NCBI RefSeq assembly: GCF_018873765.1
Contig: NC_057920.1
Location: 15,637,307 to 15,701,306 of the forward strand
Reading direction: 5' to 3'
Source of the DNA: Telopea speciosissima
Taxonomy: Eukaryota; Streptophyta; Magnoliopsida; Proteales; Proteaceae
DNA length: 64,000 bases
Positions 33,672 through 48,600 of this stretch are shown here, in pieces. The stretch's first letter is position 1, and each line of letters starts with the position of its first letter. The notes beneath the pieces were generated by a model, which worked only from the letters and a program-made list of their open reading frames with translations, did not search any database and had not been told where the DNA came from. Made by a program: the position numbers and the translations under genes.

Positions 33672-36600
33672 GTACTCTTTCTTCTTACTATCTTTATGGT
33701 GATTAACAAAATTTCTGTTTGTTGGAAGCAGTAGAAACCCTAGCTACTAAACTCGGGCGTTTTTTTTTCTTTCTTGTTTTAATCCATTAATTGTGGAAAA
33801 CAAAACCCGATTAATTTGGATGGGATACAATGATGTTTCACATGCGTTTGTAGTTTTAGAGATTTAAAGGATTTGCTCTTTACGGTTGAAGAGAATGATA
33901 CTGTTTGAGGTTAGAATTCTTTTACCTGGATGGATAGATGGAGCAGGATGGCTAGGGTTCTTTGAGCTCGCTGAACTGTATGGTTTGATTAAAGTGATGA
34001 AGGCTACCCATACAATGGGCTAGATTACGATCATTAAAACTTTTGGGGCTAACAGTGGGGCTGGAAGTGGTCAATTGTATTTCATAATCTGGGGGTATTG
34101 CAGACAGGAACTACCCGCAGCTTGCTAGTGTAAATTCTTCCTCAGAACACATTTTTTCATGCAAATAGTAGAGGGGAATTCGGTGGAAATTTATTATATT
34201 CTCAAGGTATCCATTGTTACTCTTAGGTTTTGGATATTTCTATGCCCCCACCCCACCTTCCCCCCCCCCCCCCCCAAAAAAAAAAAAAAAAAAAAGAAGA
34301 AAAAGAAAAAGAAAAAAAAGAGGAAAGATAAAAAAAGAGAAAAAAAAAACATAGTAAAAAAGAATTTATTTTTTTTACCCCTCAATCAAATGAGAAGATA
34401 GTTTATATGTGGTTTAGGTGAAAAGGGAAAGTGTTCTATAACATAATGCCTTTCTCATTGTTCACAGTTGTTAATTTAGATTCCAGGCCTTCAATGACAA
34501 GCATAGGAGTAATATTCCATTTATTTTGAAGTTCAAACCTTTAAGCACTGATTTCTTTCCTCTCTATTGGATGCCAAACTTCATACTCAACCTTTACTGC
34601 ATGCAAAAGTGATTTGCATTTCATAGGAGACTGTTTTCCCCCCTTATGAAGACAGAAGATTACATAGGAAGAGCCTGAGTGATGCAGGCAGGATGAAAGA
34701 CAGCCTGCCGGTCTGGGTCCTAATCATAGATTAACAAAGCAGAAGTTTGGTAGCTTGAAATTCAGATATAAAATTATGAATAGAAATGTAATTCAGATCT
34801 GAAAACAAATAAGTTGAAATATTTCTTGACCTTATTTACCTTATAATACATATATGCTCCTAATTGAATTAAATTCAAATAGGTGTGAATTGATGTAAAT
34901 ACTTAGATTTATTGGACCAATTCCATTCTATATCGGAATCTGAAAGAAAAAATTTCATATTTCAAAGTTATCATGGTGTATGAATTAAATTTTAAACCTT
35001 TGATCTGCATCATGACTTTTTTTAACATTATTAATAATGATTGAATTGTATCTTCCCATAGATCACAAATCAGAGCCACTTATTAGTTCTCATTTGTAAT
35101 TCTAACAGAATCTAGGTAAAAGTAACATGGAGGAAGAAAGTATAAGAAAGAAGGGAAGAATTAGAATAGCAAAGTTGCTATGAAGATGGAAATCGGATTC
35201 TAAGAAGATATTAAAATAGAAAGAGGTTAATGGCAAAGTAGATTTTGGAAGAAGAAATAGAGAACAATAATGTAGTCCTAGATTGGTAGTGTTGCGTGTG
35301 AAAACCTCCGATGCTTGGTTCGCCCGTGGATGAACCTGCAAAAACCAAGCAATGAGCGCAAGAGGGCCGGTGTGGCTCCGGCCTAGGACTCTCCGATGCT
35401 CAAGTCAGGTCTCCAACGCGACAGCGTAACTGCGTAGTAGAAAGCCAGATCAGGAATAGTGCTCCATACCTGGGTATTTATAGAGTAAGGAGGAGATGAG
35501 ACGGTTGGAAGAGTCCTAGTATGGTAGGAGTCCTTCTTTCGGAAGGTTCTCTCGCGTAGAGCAGAGTGGAGAGTTATTTTCGGGGTCGGACTCTTATTAA
35601 GGTAAGAGTCCATGTAGAGTGCGATTCCGTGATGCGCTAGGATCGTGGCTCGGTCCTTATCTCGTGATTCTCGGGATGTGCTGACGTGGCCCGGAGATCC
35701 CCGGTGGGGTGCTATGGGAGCTTCAATGGAGGAGGGCTCGGCCTACGAGGTCGGCCCATGGGGTCGGCAATGGAGGTCGGCCCGGGAGGTTGGTCTCGGC
35801 CATGAGCTCGGCTAAGAGTCTATGGCTGACCCGTACAATCTCGGCCTCAGCCACCGGCTAGCTCGCTCCACTCAGGCTTTGTCAGGTGACTTATCGGAGA
35901 TGGGGTCGGCCCGATTTCCTGCTCGGCCCAACTCTGTTCTCGGACTGAGGTCGGGTCGGCCACGTGGCAGCCTCCGATAGGTGGGATGTTTTATGCCTCA
36001 TCAGGTAGGAGACCAACTAGGAGCCAGTAAACCGGGATCTGTTATGAACAGGTGGATCGGCTTTGTCAAAATAGGGTTTTTGGTGAAATTAGTGTTAGGG
36101 TTAAGGTTTGATGTTAGGGTTAAGTTAAGTCAAGGTAGGGGAGTCTAACAATGAAGGTCTTGAGATGTTTTAATGGAGGGAAGTATGCTGATTTGAATTA
36201 ACAGCAATATAGGGTTAGGGTTTTGGATTTCTGAAAAGAGTAAAATTAGGGAATCTAGGGTTTATAGTAGGAGGATGGGGCTAGGGTTTGGATCGAGTGC
36301 TATAGGGGCAGGGGTAGAGAGTTCGATCTAAAAAAGGAGGGATTTTGCTGTCTGGTTTGGTATGGGGAAAATTTAGGTTATGGGATTGATGTTCAGAGAT
36401 GGAGGGGATGTTAGGGTTTGGTGGTTTGGAGGATTAGAAGAAGAAGGATGGGGGTAGGGATGCTTCCAACTTACTTGTGATGACAGAAAGTTATTGGCAG
36501 CAGCTTGTTGATGGAGAAACTTGAATAAAAATTAAATCTTTGACTGAAACTAGAAAGTAGAACTTGAAGATAACCACCCGGGCTTCACACCGTAAGGTGT

Positions 36601-39600
36601 CGATTGGATCAAACACCAATCCCACCAGTCTTGATCACACACAAGACAATCTTCAGCAATTAAGAACAAGTTGCAGAGCAGCAGCTCAAAAGAGAGATTT
36701 TTCAAAATTCAGAGGTGAGAATAACCCCCCACCAAATTGTTTTATTTATAGTGGCTATAGGCCATATTCCTAATCAGCCTAGGAGTGTAAAAGCTCTTAG
36801 TCGATTCTAATTACACTTCACAACCTCTCTCAAATTCGTGGAGAGGTGTGGACCCAACTTATAATGAAAGGTGACTCAAGGCACTTAAATTGAACCTCTG
36901 GTTCAAACTAGTTTTGGACCGGTTCAATTTAAAATACTAAAACATGAAAATAAACTAAGTATAGAGTTAACCTCGTATGCAACCTATGTTCCCCTACTTT
37001 GGGTTCATAAAAATGTCCTATTACATTGAAAACCCATGGGACCAAAGGCCCAACATGTATAGAACCTAACCCTAGGCTTATTCCCATCATAATAAGCCTC
37101 TTTTGGTGAAATATCTGCATCAAACAGACATGTTGGATTTAAGACAGATGATTCCTGAAATTGTAAAACAGATATGAAGCAAGAATGTCATTCTAAAAGA
37201 TGGGAGAGATAGGAAAGAAGGGAATAAGAGTAGACGGGCGGGGCAGAGGGGGGATGAGGGAGACAAAGTATGCAATTTACTTCCCTTAAACCCTAGAACT
37301 TAGGATTTGAAGGATTTTCGGATCTGCAGGATTGATTTCCGGGCACAATTGGACAAAAATAAGGAATATAACATATACAAAATAAACTGGATTATGAGAA
37401 ACGATAAATGAATAACAGAGATAAAAGAAGCAACTTGAACTGAAATTGTAGAACTTAGGTTGAAAACGAATTGATGAGAAAAGGTTAGGGATAGGGTTTC
37501 TTGGAGAAAAATCGGATACTCAAAGAAGGCTGGTCTGGTACACTTGGAATTCTGGTTGAGGGACCCTAACAACGAGGCCCTTCAGTGGGTAAAATATTTT
37601 AGATTTCTCGGTTGAATAGCGGAATGTATTTGGATATCATCAAGGTTCAAGCACTCCGTGGGAGTGTAGACACTGGTTTCGACCAGCCAGAATCCGAGAG
37701 TTCCCAGGTTTTGACCATATCTCAGTCGAAACCTAGTCCTTTCTCCAGGCCAACTCAAAACCTTGATTTCGTGGCCTAAAAGTTTTTTTTTTGCCCTGGT
37801 TTTTGTTGTGCTTCCTATTTTTGACATTTTGAACCCAATCCATGCATTAGTTTCATAGAGAGACAACAACAACAACTCAGCCTTATCCCAACTTAATGGG
37901 GTCGGCTACAAGGATCTTAGTGAAGACAAGATAATACAGATAAAAGAAAAGGAACACAAACTAGGGTCGGCTACGTGGATCCTTTCTCTCCAATCAGCCT
38001 TGCCATGTCTTGAAACTAGCTTTCTTAGTCTTGATGGCGGCTTGGACCTCATCATCCCACCACCAAATCTCTCTAATGGAATGACATTTTCCTTTTGATT
38101 CCCCTAATACCTCTTTAGCCACCTTTTTTTTTTTGGGTGAATAAAAGAATTTAATTACCAAAGGGAGAAAAAGAATTACAAGAACCCCCAAGGGGCAGCA
38201 ACAAAACAAAAAACACCAAGCCAAGACCTCAGCTAAGGGGGCTGGGTCAACAAAGAGACAGAAGAGAGACCCCTAGAGACAACAATGAGCCTGTTCCTTG
38301 GGGTGTCAGAATAAGAAGAGGGAGGAGCTGACAACAGCTTCGCTTTAATTTTGAAAGAAATGGAATCCCAAATTTGCTGGTAAGTCCGAGAGTTGGAGGT
38401 CCATTTCTTGATATTGCGCTCCATCCAAATATGGTTGGGAGTTGCACAAAAGCCATCTTTCTGACTGTATCACAAATAGAGGAGCCAACAAAGTCATATC
38501 AATCCAAATCCACTCTCTAGAGAATGGAAGAATTCTTCTAGGGGCAGGCCAACATTTGATCAAAATGTCTTTCCATATGGCAGCCGATATAGGGCAGCCA
38601 AAGAAAAGGTGGTTAGAGTCTTCCACATTGTTCTAGCAGAGACAACATGTGGGGGAGACTGAGATCTGGCGAGTGCGAAGGAAAGCTTGAGTTGGAAGAC
38701 AATTAGTGAAGACCCTCCATGCCGTGAAGTAGTGGCGGGGAATGTGATGCTTGAACCAAAGAAGTTTCCTCCAAGTAACAAACGGACTTTTCTGGCGAAT
38801 GAAGTCCAAGGTTGCTTTAGAGGAGAAGGAGCTTGAATTAATTGACGACCAAGAAACACAATCTCCCCTACCTGTAGGTCTTCTGGAGATGGAGTGGAGA
38901 TCATTCCAAATAAGATTAAGCATAGGGGCATTAGAAGAGGGGGGGGGGAGCCCAACCAGTCTGATCCAAGATGTCAGCCACCAAAGAGAGCCTATGGAGG
39001 CCGGAAGCATAAATGATTCTAGGGGTGACTGAGTGGAGGAGGATCCCCCTTGGGTGCCAGTGATCTCGCCTAAGAAAAGAAGAGAGACCATCACCAATTT
39101 GAGAGCGGATGACCTAAAGCACCAAGTGGCGGGTAGCAAGGATCTTGCGCCAAACCCAAGAAGCATCAGATGAGGCTGAGGCAGTCCACGCAGACATCTC
39201 ATTCCATGTCAAATTAGTCTCTCCCTCCAAGTCCCACTTTCTTTGTTTGACTACTTTGTTAGTAAATGACTTCAAGCATTCTCCTTTCAAGTTCTACCAC
39301 CTTACCTTAGGGCAATTAGGCTCGCCTAGCTTACGATCCTGCATGAGGAGACACAAATCCATGACCGCCAATCTATGTTGAGTGGTTAAGCTCTCTCCTG
39401 GGTGATGCAGTTTTGCCACCAAACTGGGCTTCTTTTCTTAGAAATAAGTCTAGAGTTGGGTTATAAACATGTTGGGCCTTTGGTACCATGGGTTTTCAAT
39501 GTAATAGGTCACTTTTATGGACCTAAAGTAGGGGTACATAAGTTGCATACGGGATTAGCCCTATACTTAGTTTATTTTCATGCCTCAGTGTCTTAAACTG

Positions 39601-42600
39601 AACCGGTTGAACCACTGGTCCAATTTAAGTGATTTTAGAATATTCTTTTAGAATACAATCTTCTTAGCTTAAGTTATATTTTAGTGTCCACACCTCTACA
39701 TAAATTTTTAGAGAGGGAGTGCTTTGTATTTAGACTCAGCCTGGGATTTCTTATTCCTCGGTTGGATAGGAATTTAGGCCTTTGGCCAATATAAATAAAG
39801 AACAATCGTGGGGCTTCTCTTTACCTCACTGTTTTATGAAATTTGCTCTTACAAACTGCTGCAACCATTCTTCTCTTGAAGACTTGCTTTGTGTGTGACC
39901 AAAGCTGGTGGGATTGGTGTTTGATCCAATCGACACCTTGCAGTGTGAAGCCCGGGTGGTTCTTTGAAGCTTTCTTTCAATTCTTTGAAGATCTCCTTCA
40001 AGTTCAAGATCAAAATTCAAAATTTATTCAAGATCCTCTAACCAACTGAGCTGCCCTCGCAACAACAGTAAGTTGGAATCATCCCCATCCCCAATCTTCT
40101 TCTTATAATCCTCTACATCCCCAAGGCCTTCTTAATCAACCAGGGAAAACACATAGTGACATGACTATTGAGGAAAGGATTGGAACTGCAGAAATATAGA
40201 AGGGAATGCTCTTTTCAAATATGAGAAACTTGAGGATACCCATTCTTCTCCTGATCCTCCAAACCACCCCAAAACACAAATTTTCCCACCCAGCTCTTGA
40301 AACCATCCCATTTCCCAAATTGCTTAACAAACCGTTCAGCTAACAACACCTTCACATAATGGAATCGAGTATTCTCTTGCCCAATTGGAATACTTGAACC
40401 AAGCTGTTTTCCCATCACCCCATTCAAACCAGAACATCCCACCTATTTTTGGAAATCATCCCATTACCCAAATTCTTCACAGGCCAATCCAACCATAAAA
40501 AACGCACCATACGTGAATTGAATTTCATTCCCTACACTAGGAATAATCAAACCAAACCCTAGCCTTAAATTCCCATCCTAAATCCTAGATCCCCGTCTTT
40601 TCCTCTTTTCCAAAACCCGAAACCCTAACCCTAACCTGCTGCCCATTCAAGTTTACATACTTCCCTCCATCAAAACATCTCAGAACCTTCACTGATGACT
40701 CCCCTGCATCAACTTGACATAACTCACATATTGAACCCTAACCCTAATTTCACCAGAAACCCTCTTTTGACCTCGCCGATTCACCTGTTCATAACAGATC
40801 CTGGTTTACTGGCTCCTAGTTTGATTATTCAAATCTTGGACTACATTACTGGGGTAACTTTATAGTCCTTAAAAAACAATCTGTCAGACCTTCTGTCTTC
40901 TGGTTAGTAATAATTCTATTTAGCTATTATGATGGCCACTTCTGTATGTGATTAAAATTCACATACTTGTGGTTTAACCCAAGTTTGATAAAGCTTTCAA
41001 ACAAATCCAAGATTGCTTAAATCTGATTTATATTGAAAGAGTTATGTTCCAGCCGAACTTAATTTGGTGTGCGCGAATGCTGTTTAAAATCGCTTTGAAT
41101 GGAATTAAATTTTTAGACATCAAAACAAATGAATATTTCACCGCTCTTTTGGTTTTTTGCAATGTTTTATCATATTAAGATATATGGAATTTTTAGATTT
41201 GAGAAAAAATCCTAGCATTTAAAAATTGAAAATTGCATCTACCACCGAAAATCTAGTTTTTGTTCTTGAACTACGGGGGCTGACTTTTATCTTTTTAGAA
41301 TTTAATTTTTTAAGTATTTCTATTGGATTCAAATAGGGGTATTTGCTTATTTATGAATAGTATCTAAGTAATGTTTTAAACATTTATTTAAATGTTATTT
41401 GACATAAATAAGTTTTTGTCCTGGTTTCGAGTCAGGTTTCCTCAAGTTTCGATGGGGATAAGTGAATTTATATGGGTGTTCAGGGCGAAACTTGCAAAAT
41501 TACTAAAATATGGCCGAAACAATGTCAAAACCATGCGAAACCCATCGAAACCATGCAACATATGGTTTTATCCTTGGTTTCGTCTCGGTTTCTTGCGAGC
41601 AGTTTCAACCGAGTTCTTGAACCATGTATATCATATAGAATGCGACAAAGCAGGATTGGTTTGAGAGATGAGAGTACATATCAAATTAAATCAAATTAAA
41701 CTGAAAAAAAAAATCAGAATCCACCTATGAAGCCTTGAGAGTCCACCCTAGGACGCACTGAATCCACAGCACTGAAACATGTGAAGAACCTGAATTTATT
41801 ATATCGTTCAAAGGTGTAGTGGCCATTGGCCTTGCATCTTATTTATAGACTTGCTAACAGACCTTTTCAAATTATACTCTAAACTGGAAGTCTAATAACA
41901 ACAGAAATCAGCAAATAGCACCCATTGCTGGGGCATTTTCCAACTCCAACTCCAACTAGTAAAACCCAAAGAATTCAGCTAGCCTACTGAATCAAGAACT
42001 TACTCTTGCAGTCCAATTGATAACAGAAAAATAAAATTGACTCCCTACTAACCTCCTAGAATTAATTAACTACTACTGGAATTAGGAATAGCCCATGTAA
42101 TAACTTCTTCCCTTCTTTCCTGTCGACCCTGCATAGAGAGGCAGCAATAATAGGGGGGGGGGGGGAGAAGAATTGTGCCTGCTGGTAGTTATCTGAGCTG
42201 CATCTCACATTTTAGCGAATGAATTTTCATTATCAAAAATCTACTTTCGCAGGTTCAAAGTCAATACAGCCTTATTTATAAGCTCAATAATCAGGTTAGC
42301 CTTATTTATAAAATCTAAAACAAGGTAATCATATTCTTACGTAAAAGCTTAACTTATAATGGGACTCTTTAAGATACTCTCTATCAGACTTTTAGACTCC
42401 TAACTGACCCTTTTAAAATAACCCCTCAGAAAATAAACTTGATATAAAACATCTACACAACTTTACCTCTGGCTAGGCCCACACAGTCAAACTAAGGCAA
42501 GAATGAGACCTCAAAAAGAATTCTTCTAAATTTAAAAGTCATTACATGCTACATAATACAGAGATAGGTGATGCAGCTCCAAGAAGGAAGAAGAAGAAGA

Positions 42601-45600
42601 AGAAGAAGAAGAAGAAGAAGCCCTGAGCTTAGGGCTTGAATAGGGAGCCTTAGATTAGGATTATTATTTTCCATACTTAGTTTATTTTCCTGTTTTTAGA
42701 TTGAACCGGTTTAGAATTGGTTGCATCCAATTGGTTCAATTGGTCTAATTTAAGTGAAGTGTTCCTATTGGTTAATAGGTCCTTATATCCTATTGGCTAA
42801 TATGGAATCTTCTTTTAAATTAGTTGTTTTAAGTTAGATTCTTTTATTTTAGTAGGGGTTGTTGTGTCTTTTTCTTTTAAAAGATTTAAGTTGTTTTTAT
42901 TTTGTCCCACCCTTCCACGATTTTGTGAGGGAAAGGACTTTATTTTGTATTAGGACTTGGCTTCAAGCCATATTATAAATAATAAAATCGTGGAGGGCTC
43001 CCCCACATAGAATCTTGAATTAAAAAAGTCTCTTTTGCTGCTGGCCGATTGCTGCTGCTGCTGTTCCCGCTCCTTTGAGTGTGCATCCTTGTGGATTTCA
43101 AGGTGGAAAGGGTGGGTGGATTCCTGCGACTCCTTACGCCGTGACGACTGGGAGGATCTCTCTCTGAAGGTGGTTTCATCCTTCATCATTTAAGCTGCTA
43201 CCGGTGGATTCTAGTGGTAAGTTTGAGTTTAATTTCTGTTCTTTTTCATTCCTTCTCCTTCCCCATTCGATCCCTTTATTTTCTGTTTTAATTTCATAAA
43301 CCCTAGTGTTCTAAATTCAGTCCAGCCATATCCTATCATCCAAATTCCTCCAAACTTCAGACACAGCATCACTACATCAACCCCTCCACTCGACCTAGCC
43401 TGCTGCCTCATCTTCAATAGCTAAACCCTAATTCCCCTTCATCTCCACTAAACCCTAAATAGTCAAAAACCTGTTCTGACCTAATTAGCCATTCAATTCA
43501 GCCCATATTACAGTCGAACCTTCCCCTTACTGTTTAGAAAACTCGACCTTAGTCCCAGCCCTTAGGTCCTACTCAAAACCCTAGTTTTGATAATTTTTCT
43601 TAATTTTTAAAACCTGAAACCCTAACCCTAAATCTGCAGAATTATAAAACCTAATCAAATCTTGTTTTTTTTGTATCAAAATAATTCCCTAGGCCTGCTG
43701 ATCATTACCATATATTACTTTCATCCATAACCCTAGCCTAAACCCTAAATTTGCCCTAAACAGCCCCAAACTGCCTAGCCAAACCAGCAGTCTTGTTTGG
43801 TGATCCTATTACCCTGGTTCCTAGTGGGGCTACTCCTACCTAGGACTACATTAATACCCCCTTAATAAAACTCTTATCTGATGACAGAAATAGAAGATCA
43901 AACCAATGGATCTTCTTAAGTGGATGCTTTGGCATCATTGATGGCTACAAGCCTCATAGCATCTAGAGCTTGACAAATTTTGTCAATGGTCAACCAATGG
44001 GAGGGGCCGGAGAATATTTCTGCCTCATTGACTCCCTCCTTGGCAAGCTCATGAGTGAGGCAATTGGCTGTCCTAGTGTTGGATTGTATGGGCCAGAATA
44101 CCGTGGGGGTATTCTGGATATTTTCTTCTTTTCTATTATGTGTACAGCCATGTCGGCTATGTTATGGGCAGTTTTGTCCTTTATTATTTGACTCTTTATT
44201 ATAAATACATAGCTTGGGGTCTGCCTTAGATTATTCAAGCAATATTCCCTAATTCATATCTATTAACATGGTATCAAAGCAGGTTACGAATTAGGGCCTT
44301 CCCTTCTCTGTCATTCTCGATTTCTCCTTCCTCTCTCTTTCATTCTCGATTTCTTCTTTCCTCCTCTCTTCTTTTGTTCTCCAATAAGGGCAGCACTGAT
44401 GAGGTGATCTAAAGATCCAGATGCTGCCCTCCTTACCTCATTCATGATTGACAATTAAAATTCTGCTTGATAGAAAATTGCTGCCTCTCTGCGGTATTTG
44501 CATCCTTCAAGTTTCTTTGGATTGATCCTCTCTACAGTACAAGGGCTCGATTCACTTTTTGAAGTGCAAGAACTGCAGGGGAATTCTTGTGTAGGCTTCT
44601 ATCTCTTCTCCATTGACCGATTTTTTAAAAAATTCTGGTTTTTCCCAAAACCCGAAAAATATCAATCTTGGTGCTGCTGGTCTCTGTTGAAGCTGATCTT
44701 TGGTAGGGTTCTTCTCCACTCCTACAGGCACACTCAACCTCAGTTTCAGCTCCATCCATTAAGTTTTTGGCCCCCTTTCCCCCTATATCGATCTCAACAA
44801 AAACGGGGTTTATTCCAAAACCTTGATAAAATCGATCTAGGGGTTTGGCTCATCTGCTGCTGCTGATTTTTGGAGACATTTATTCTCCCATTGCAAGGGG
44901 ATTCTCCTCCAATTTTCAACTCTTAACTTGAAGGAATTCTTGAGTTTCTCATCACCACAGCCCTTCTCTGCGATTTGGGTTTCTACTGCATTATGGGTGA
45001 CTCTGAAGTCTCTATTGGCACTTCTGCTACTGATGAACTTGGTAGGCATGACAACTATGACCTTCTCCCTAATCCTATCAAACTAGATGGGAGCAATTAT
45101 CTGATTTGGTCTCGCTCTGCATACTTTGCTATTGCTGGCCGTGGACTTACTGGCCATATTGATGGTACTACTACTATACCGACTGCACCTGGCCCTCTCT
45201 TAACTAGGTGGAACTGTGGATCGATACTTGGCCCGTCTGGTTGCAAAGGGATTTACTCGGACATATGGAGTTGACTACCAGGAGACCTTTGCACCAGTAG
45301 CAAAGCTCAACACTATAAGAGTGTTATTATCTTGTGCTGTGAATCTTGGATGGGATCTTCAGCAGTTGGATGTGAAGAATGCCTTCCTCCACGGAGAACT
45401 GGAGGAAGAGGTATATATGGACATTCCTCCAGGCTTTTCAGGTAATACTACCAAGGGCAAGGTGTGTAAATTGAAGCGTGCTCTTTATGGGTTGAAGCAG
45501 TCTCCTAGAGCTTGGTTCGGCAGGTTTTACAAGGCTATGATTTCTGTGGGATATAAGCAAAGCAATGCTGACCATACCTTGTTCATCAAATGAGTTGGTG

Positions 45601-48600
45601 ACAAGGTCACTATCCTCATAGTCTATGTTGGTGACATTGTTGTAACCGGAAATGATGGTGATGAGATCAACAAACTGAAGCTTTTCCTTGGCCATGAGTT
45701 TGAAATAAAGGATCTAGGACCTCTAAAATATTTTATAGGGATAGAGGTTGCCTGATCTTCAAAGTGCATCTTTCTTTCTCAAAGAAAATATATCCTAGAT
45801 CTATTGTCTAACACTGGACTGTTGGGGTGTCACCCTTCAGTTACTCTTATGGAGGCTTCTGCAAAACTCAAGGAGAAAGAAGGTGAACCTGTTGACAAAG
45901 GTCGTTATCAACGATTGGTGGGCAAACTAATCTACCTCTCTCATACACGACCAGACATTGCCATTGCAGTGAGTTTGGTAAGCCAATTTATGCATGATCC
46001 TTATTCCTCTCATATGGAGGCAGTTCTTCGCATCTTGCGATATTTGAAGTCTGCTCCAGGAAAAGGAATACTTTTATCTCCTAATGGCCATGTGAAGGTT
46101 GAGGCATACACAGATGCCGATTGGGTTCTCTCTACTGACAGGAAGTCCATTTCTGGCTATTGTTCTTTTGTGGGTAGAAACCTTGTCACATGGCGTAGCA
46201 AAAAGCAGAATGTTGTGGCAAGGTCCAGTGCTGAAGCAGAGTTTCGTGCGATGGCACAAGGAATCTGTGAACTTTTGTGGCTTAGGGGATTGTTGTAGGA
46301 TATTGGTGTTGCTGTCCATCTTCCAATGATGCTATATTGTGATAATAAAGCTGTCATTAACATTGCTCATAACCTTGTCTAGCATGAACGTACTAAGCAT
46401 GTGGAGGTTGATCGTCATTTCATCATGGAGAAGCTTGAAGCCGGACTCATCTGTGTTCCCTTTGTGAAGTCCGCTGATCAGTTGGCCGATGTATTCACTA
46501 AGGGATTGAGTGGCAAAGTGTTTCATCCTATTTTAGTCAAGTTGGGCATGCATGACATATATGTACCAACTTCAGGGGGAGTGTTGGATTGTATGGGCCA
46601 GAATACCGTGGGGGTATTTTGGACATTTTCTTCTTTCTATTATGTGTACAGCCATGTAGGCTATGTTAGGGGCAGTTTTGGTCCTTGTATTATTTGACTC
46701 TTTATTATAAGTACATAGCTTATAGTTTGCCTTAGACTATTCAAGCAATATTCCCTAACTCATATCTGTTAACACCTAGGCCTACAGCTGAATGAGATAT
46801 ATCCAGTAATGTTGCAAGTTGACGGGCATCCCAAATCGCATGAAGCAATCTCCATGAACTGCTGTCACCAAGAGTAGCTATCCAGTAAGGTTCCATGTGG
46901 ATAATGAACTTACCAATCAGAAACAAAATCAATCCTATTTAATCCATGCCTTGATAGGGTCGCCCATTTCATTGGACTGGAAATTCCCATGCAAAATTTT
47001 CCTTAGCTTTTGCTAAAGCATCAGTCTTTGAGTATCTAACGTTTCCTGAAGGATGAATGGTGCAATCCCGGGGTTCTGAAACCCCGTTTGGGTTTGCTAT
47101 GGGCCCACACAATGAATAGAAAGCTCAAATCAAAGTATTAGTGGCAAAACTGTAAATAAATTAAAATTTGTAAGAGAGTGGTAATGCTGTAAATAAAGGG
47201 AATCTTAAGGGGTAACTTAGTAGTTAGATGAGAGGAAGGGATTGGAAGGGAATTACAATAAAAAAGGACAAGGACAAACTTGGAAGCGAAGTTAATTAAA
47301 GGATAAAACAGAATAAAGAGGAAAGGGGCAATTTGGGAAACAAGGAAAAAATAAATAAATAAAGAAACAAAAGGGAAATTGTGGGGTAAGGTGTAGGGGG
47401 GTTGTCTTGTTCTTCCTTAAGAAAGGAGAAGGCGGTAGAACAGAACTTGCTTTGATGCAGAGAACTCTCTTCTATGAACACCAATCGGATTGAAACTTTA
47501 GGATTAATTAGTTAACCCCTATGCCTCTTAGGACACCCAATACAAAACCAAATCATCAACCAGCAGATCAATATTGAACTTCTGGATTCAGACCAGGTGG
47601 ACAAAGTAGTTGCAGGCCTGGTTTGCAGGTTGGTTCCCAATAACAAAGGAAGCTTTGGGTCTGGGACTTGGAGGGTTGAATCGCCAATGGGCAAGTAAAC
47701 TACACCCACAGTATGAAGGAAAACAGAAGAGGGATGAGAGAGATCGAACAAATCTCTCACAGCTCTGCTAGTTCGATCATAGAAGGAAAAAAAAGAAAAG
47801 AACACAACCTTAACAAGGAATAGAGAAGAATAATAAAAAAGAGTGAAGTAGATCGTTCCTGGAAGGGAGGAGGAGAGAGGGAAGAGAAGGGAGAGAGAGC
47901 ATACAATGACCAGCAGGCCATGTATTTTAGAACCCATTTAGGCTGGTTCCGTTTCAGCTTGGGTTTCCAAACCTGGTCGTATTGGTCCAACCACTCTAGT
48001 GCCATTGCATCAATGAACCATCAAAACAGGTGAAATATTGAAATAGTGAGACCTTTGAGAGGGGGGGGGGGAGGAATTGACTTAGTAAACTCCCTCAATG
48101 TGAAACACTTATCAAAGTCCAGAGCAAGGTTCAAGAAGTTGGTTTTGACCAAGGTTTCTTTCGCGAAATCACCAAATTTTGGTCGAGACTGAACATATTT
48201 CGGTGGTCTAATGACCATATTTTGGCCCGAAACTTTATGGAGACCCTAATTAAGCATCCTTAAACACAATGGAGCCTATAGATTGTTAAAAAACACACTC
48301 AAAATTTTAGTTTGGTTTCGTACCCTATGTTGGCAGTGTATGATTGTATATTTCTCAACTATAGTCGATGCTACGCATATTTAGTACTATAACATTCAAA
48401 AGTAAATGAAAACAACTAATAAAATATGCAATTGCAATTTACAAATGGAGAAATCATTTAATTAAATGTCAAAATGTTACAACTTACACCTACAAGTACA
48501 CCATACACGTATAAATGTACAAGTGTTACAACTTTAACTCCATATGTGAACAGTCAACCACCAAGTATGAACCTTTTTTTTTCTCCAAAAATTTGTTGCA

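Noticed and set aside
34159..34401. Lysine-rich open frame
   Set aside because: Translation of the C16/A20 tract and adjacent poly-purine; no protein features.
41640..42560. Separate gene or intact retrotransposon
   Set aside because: LTR-like composition but no matching second end, primer site or coding domain found.
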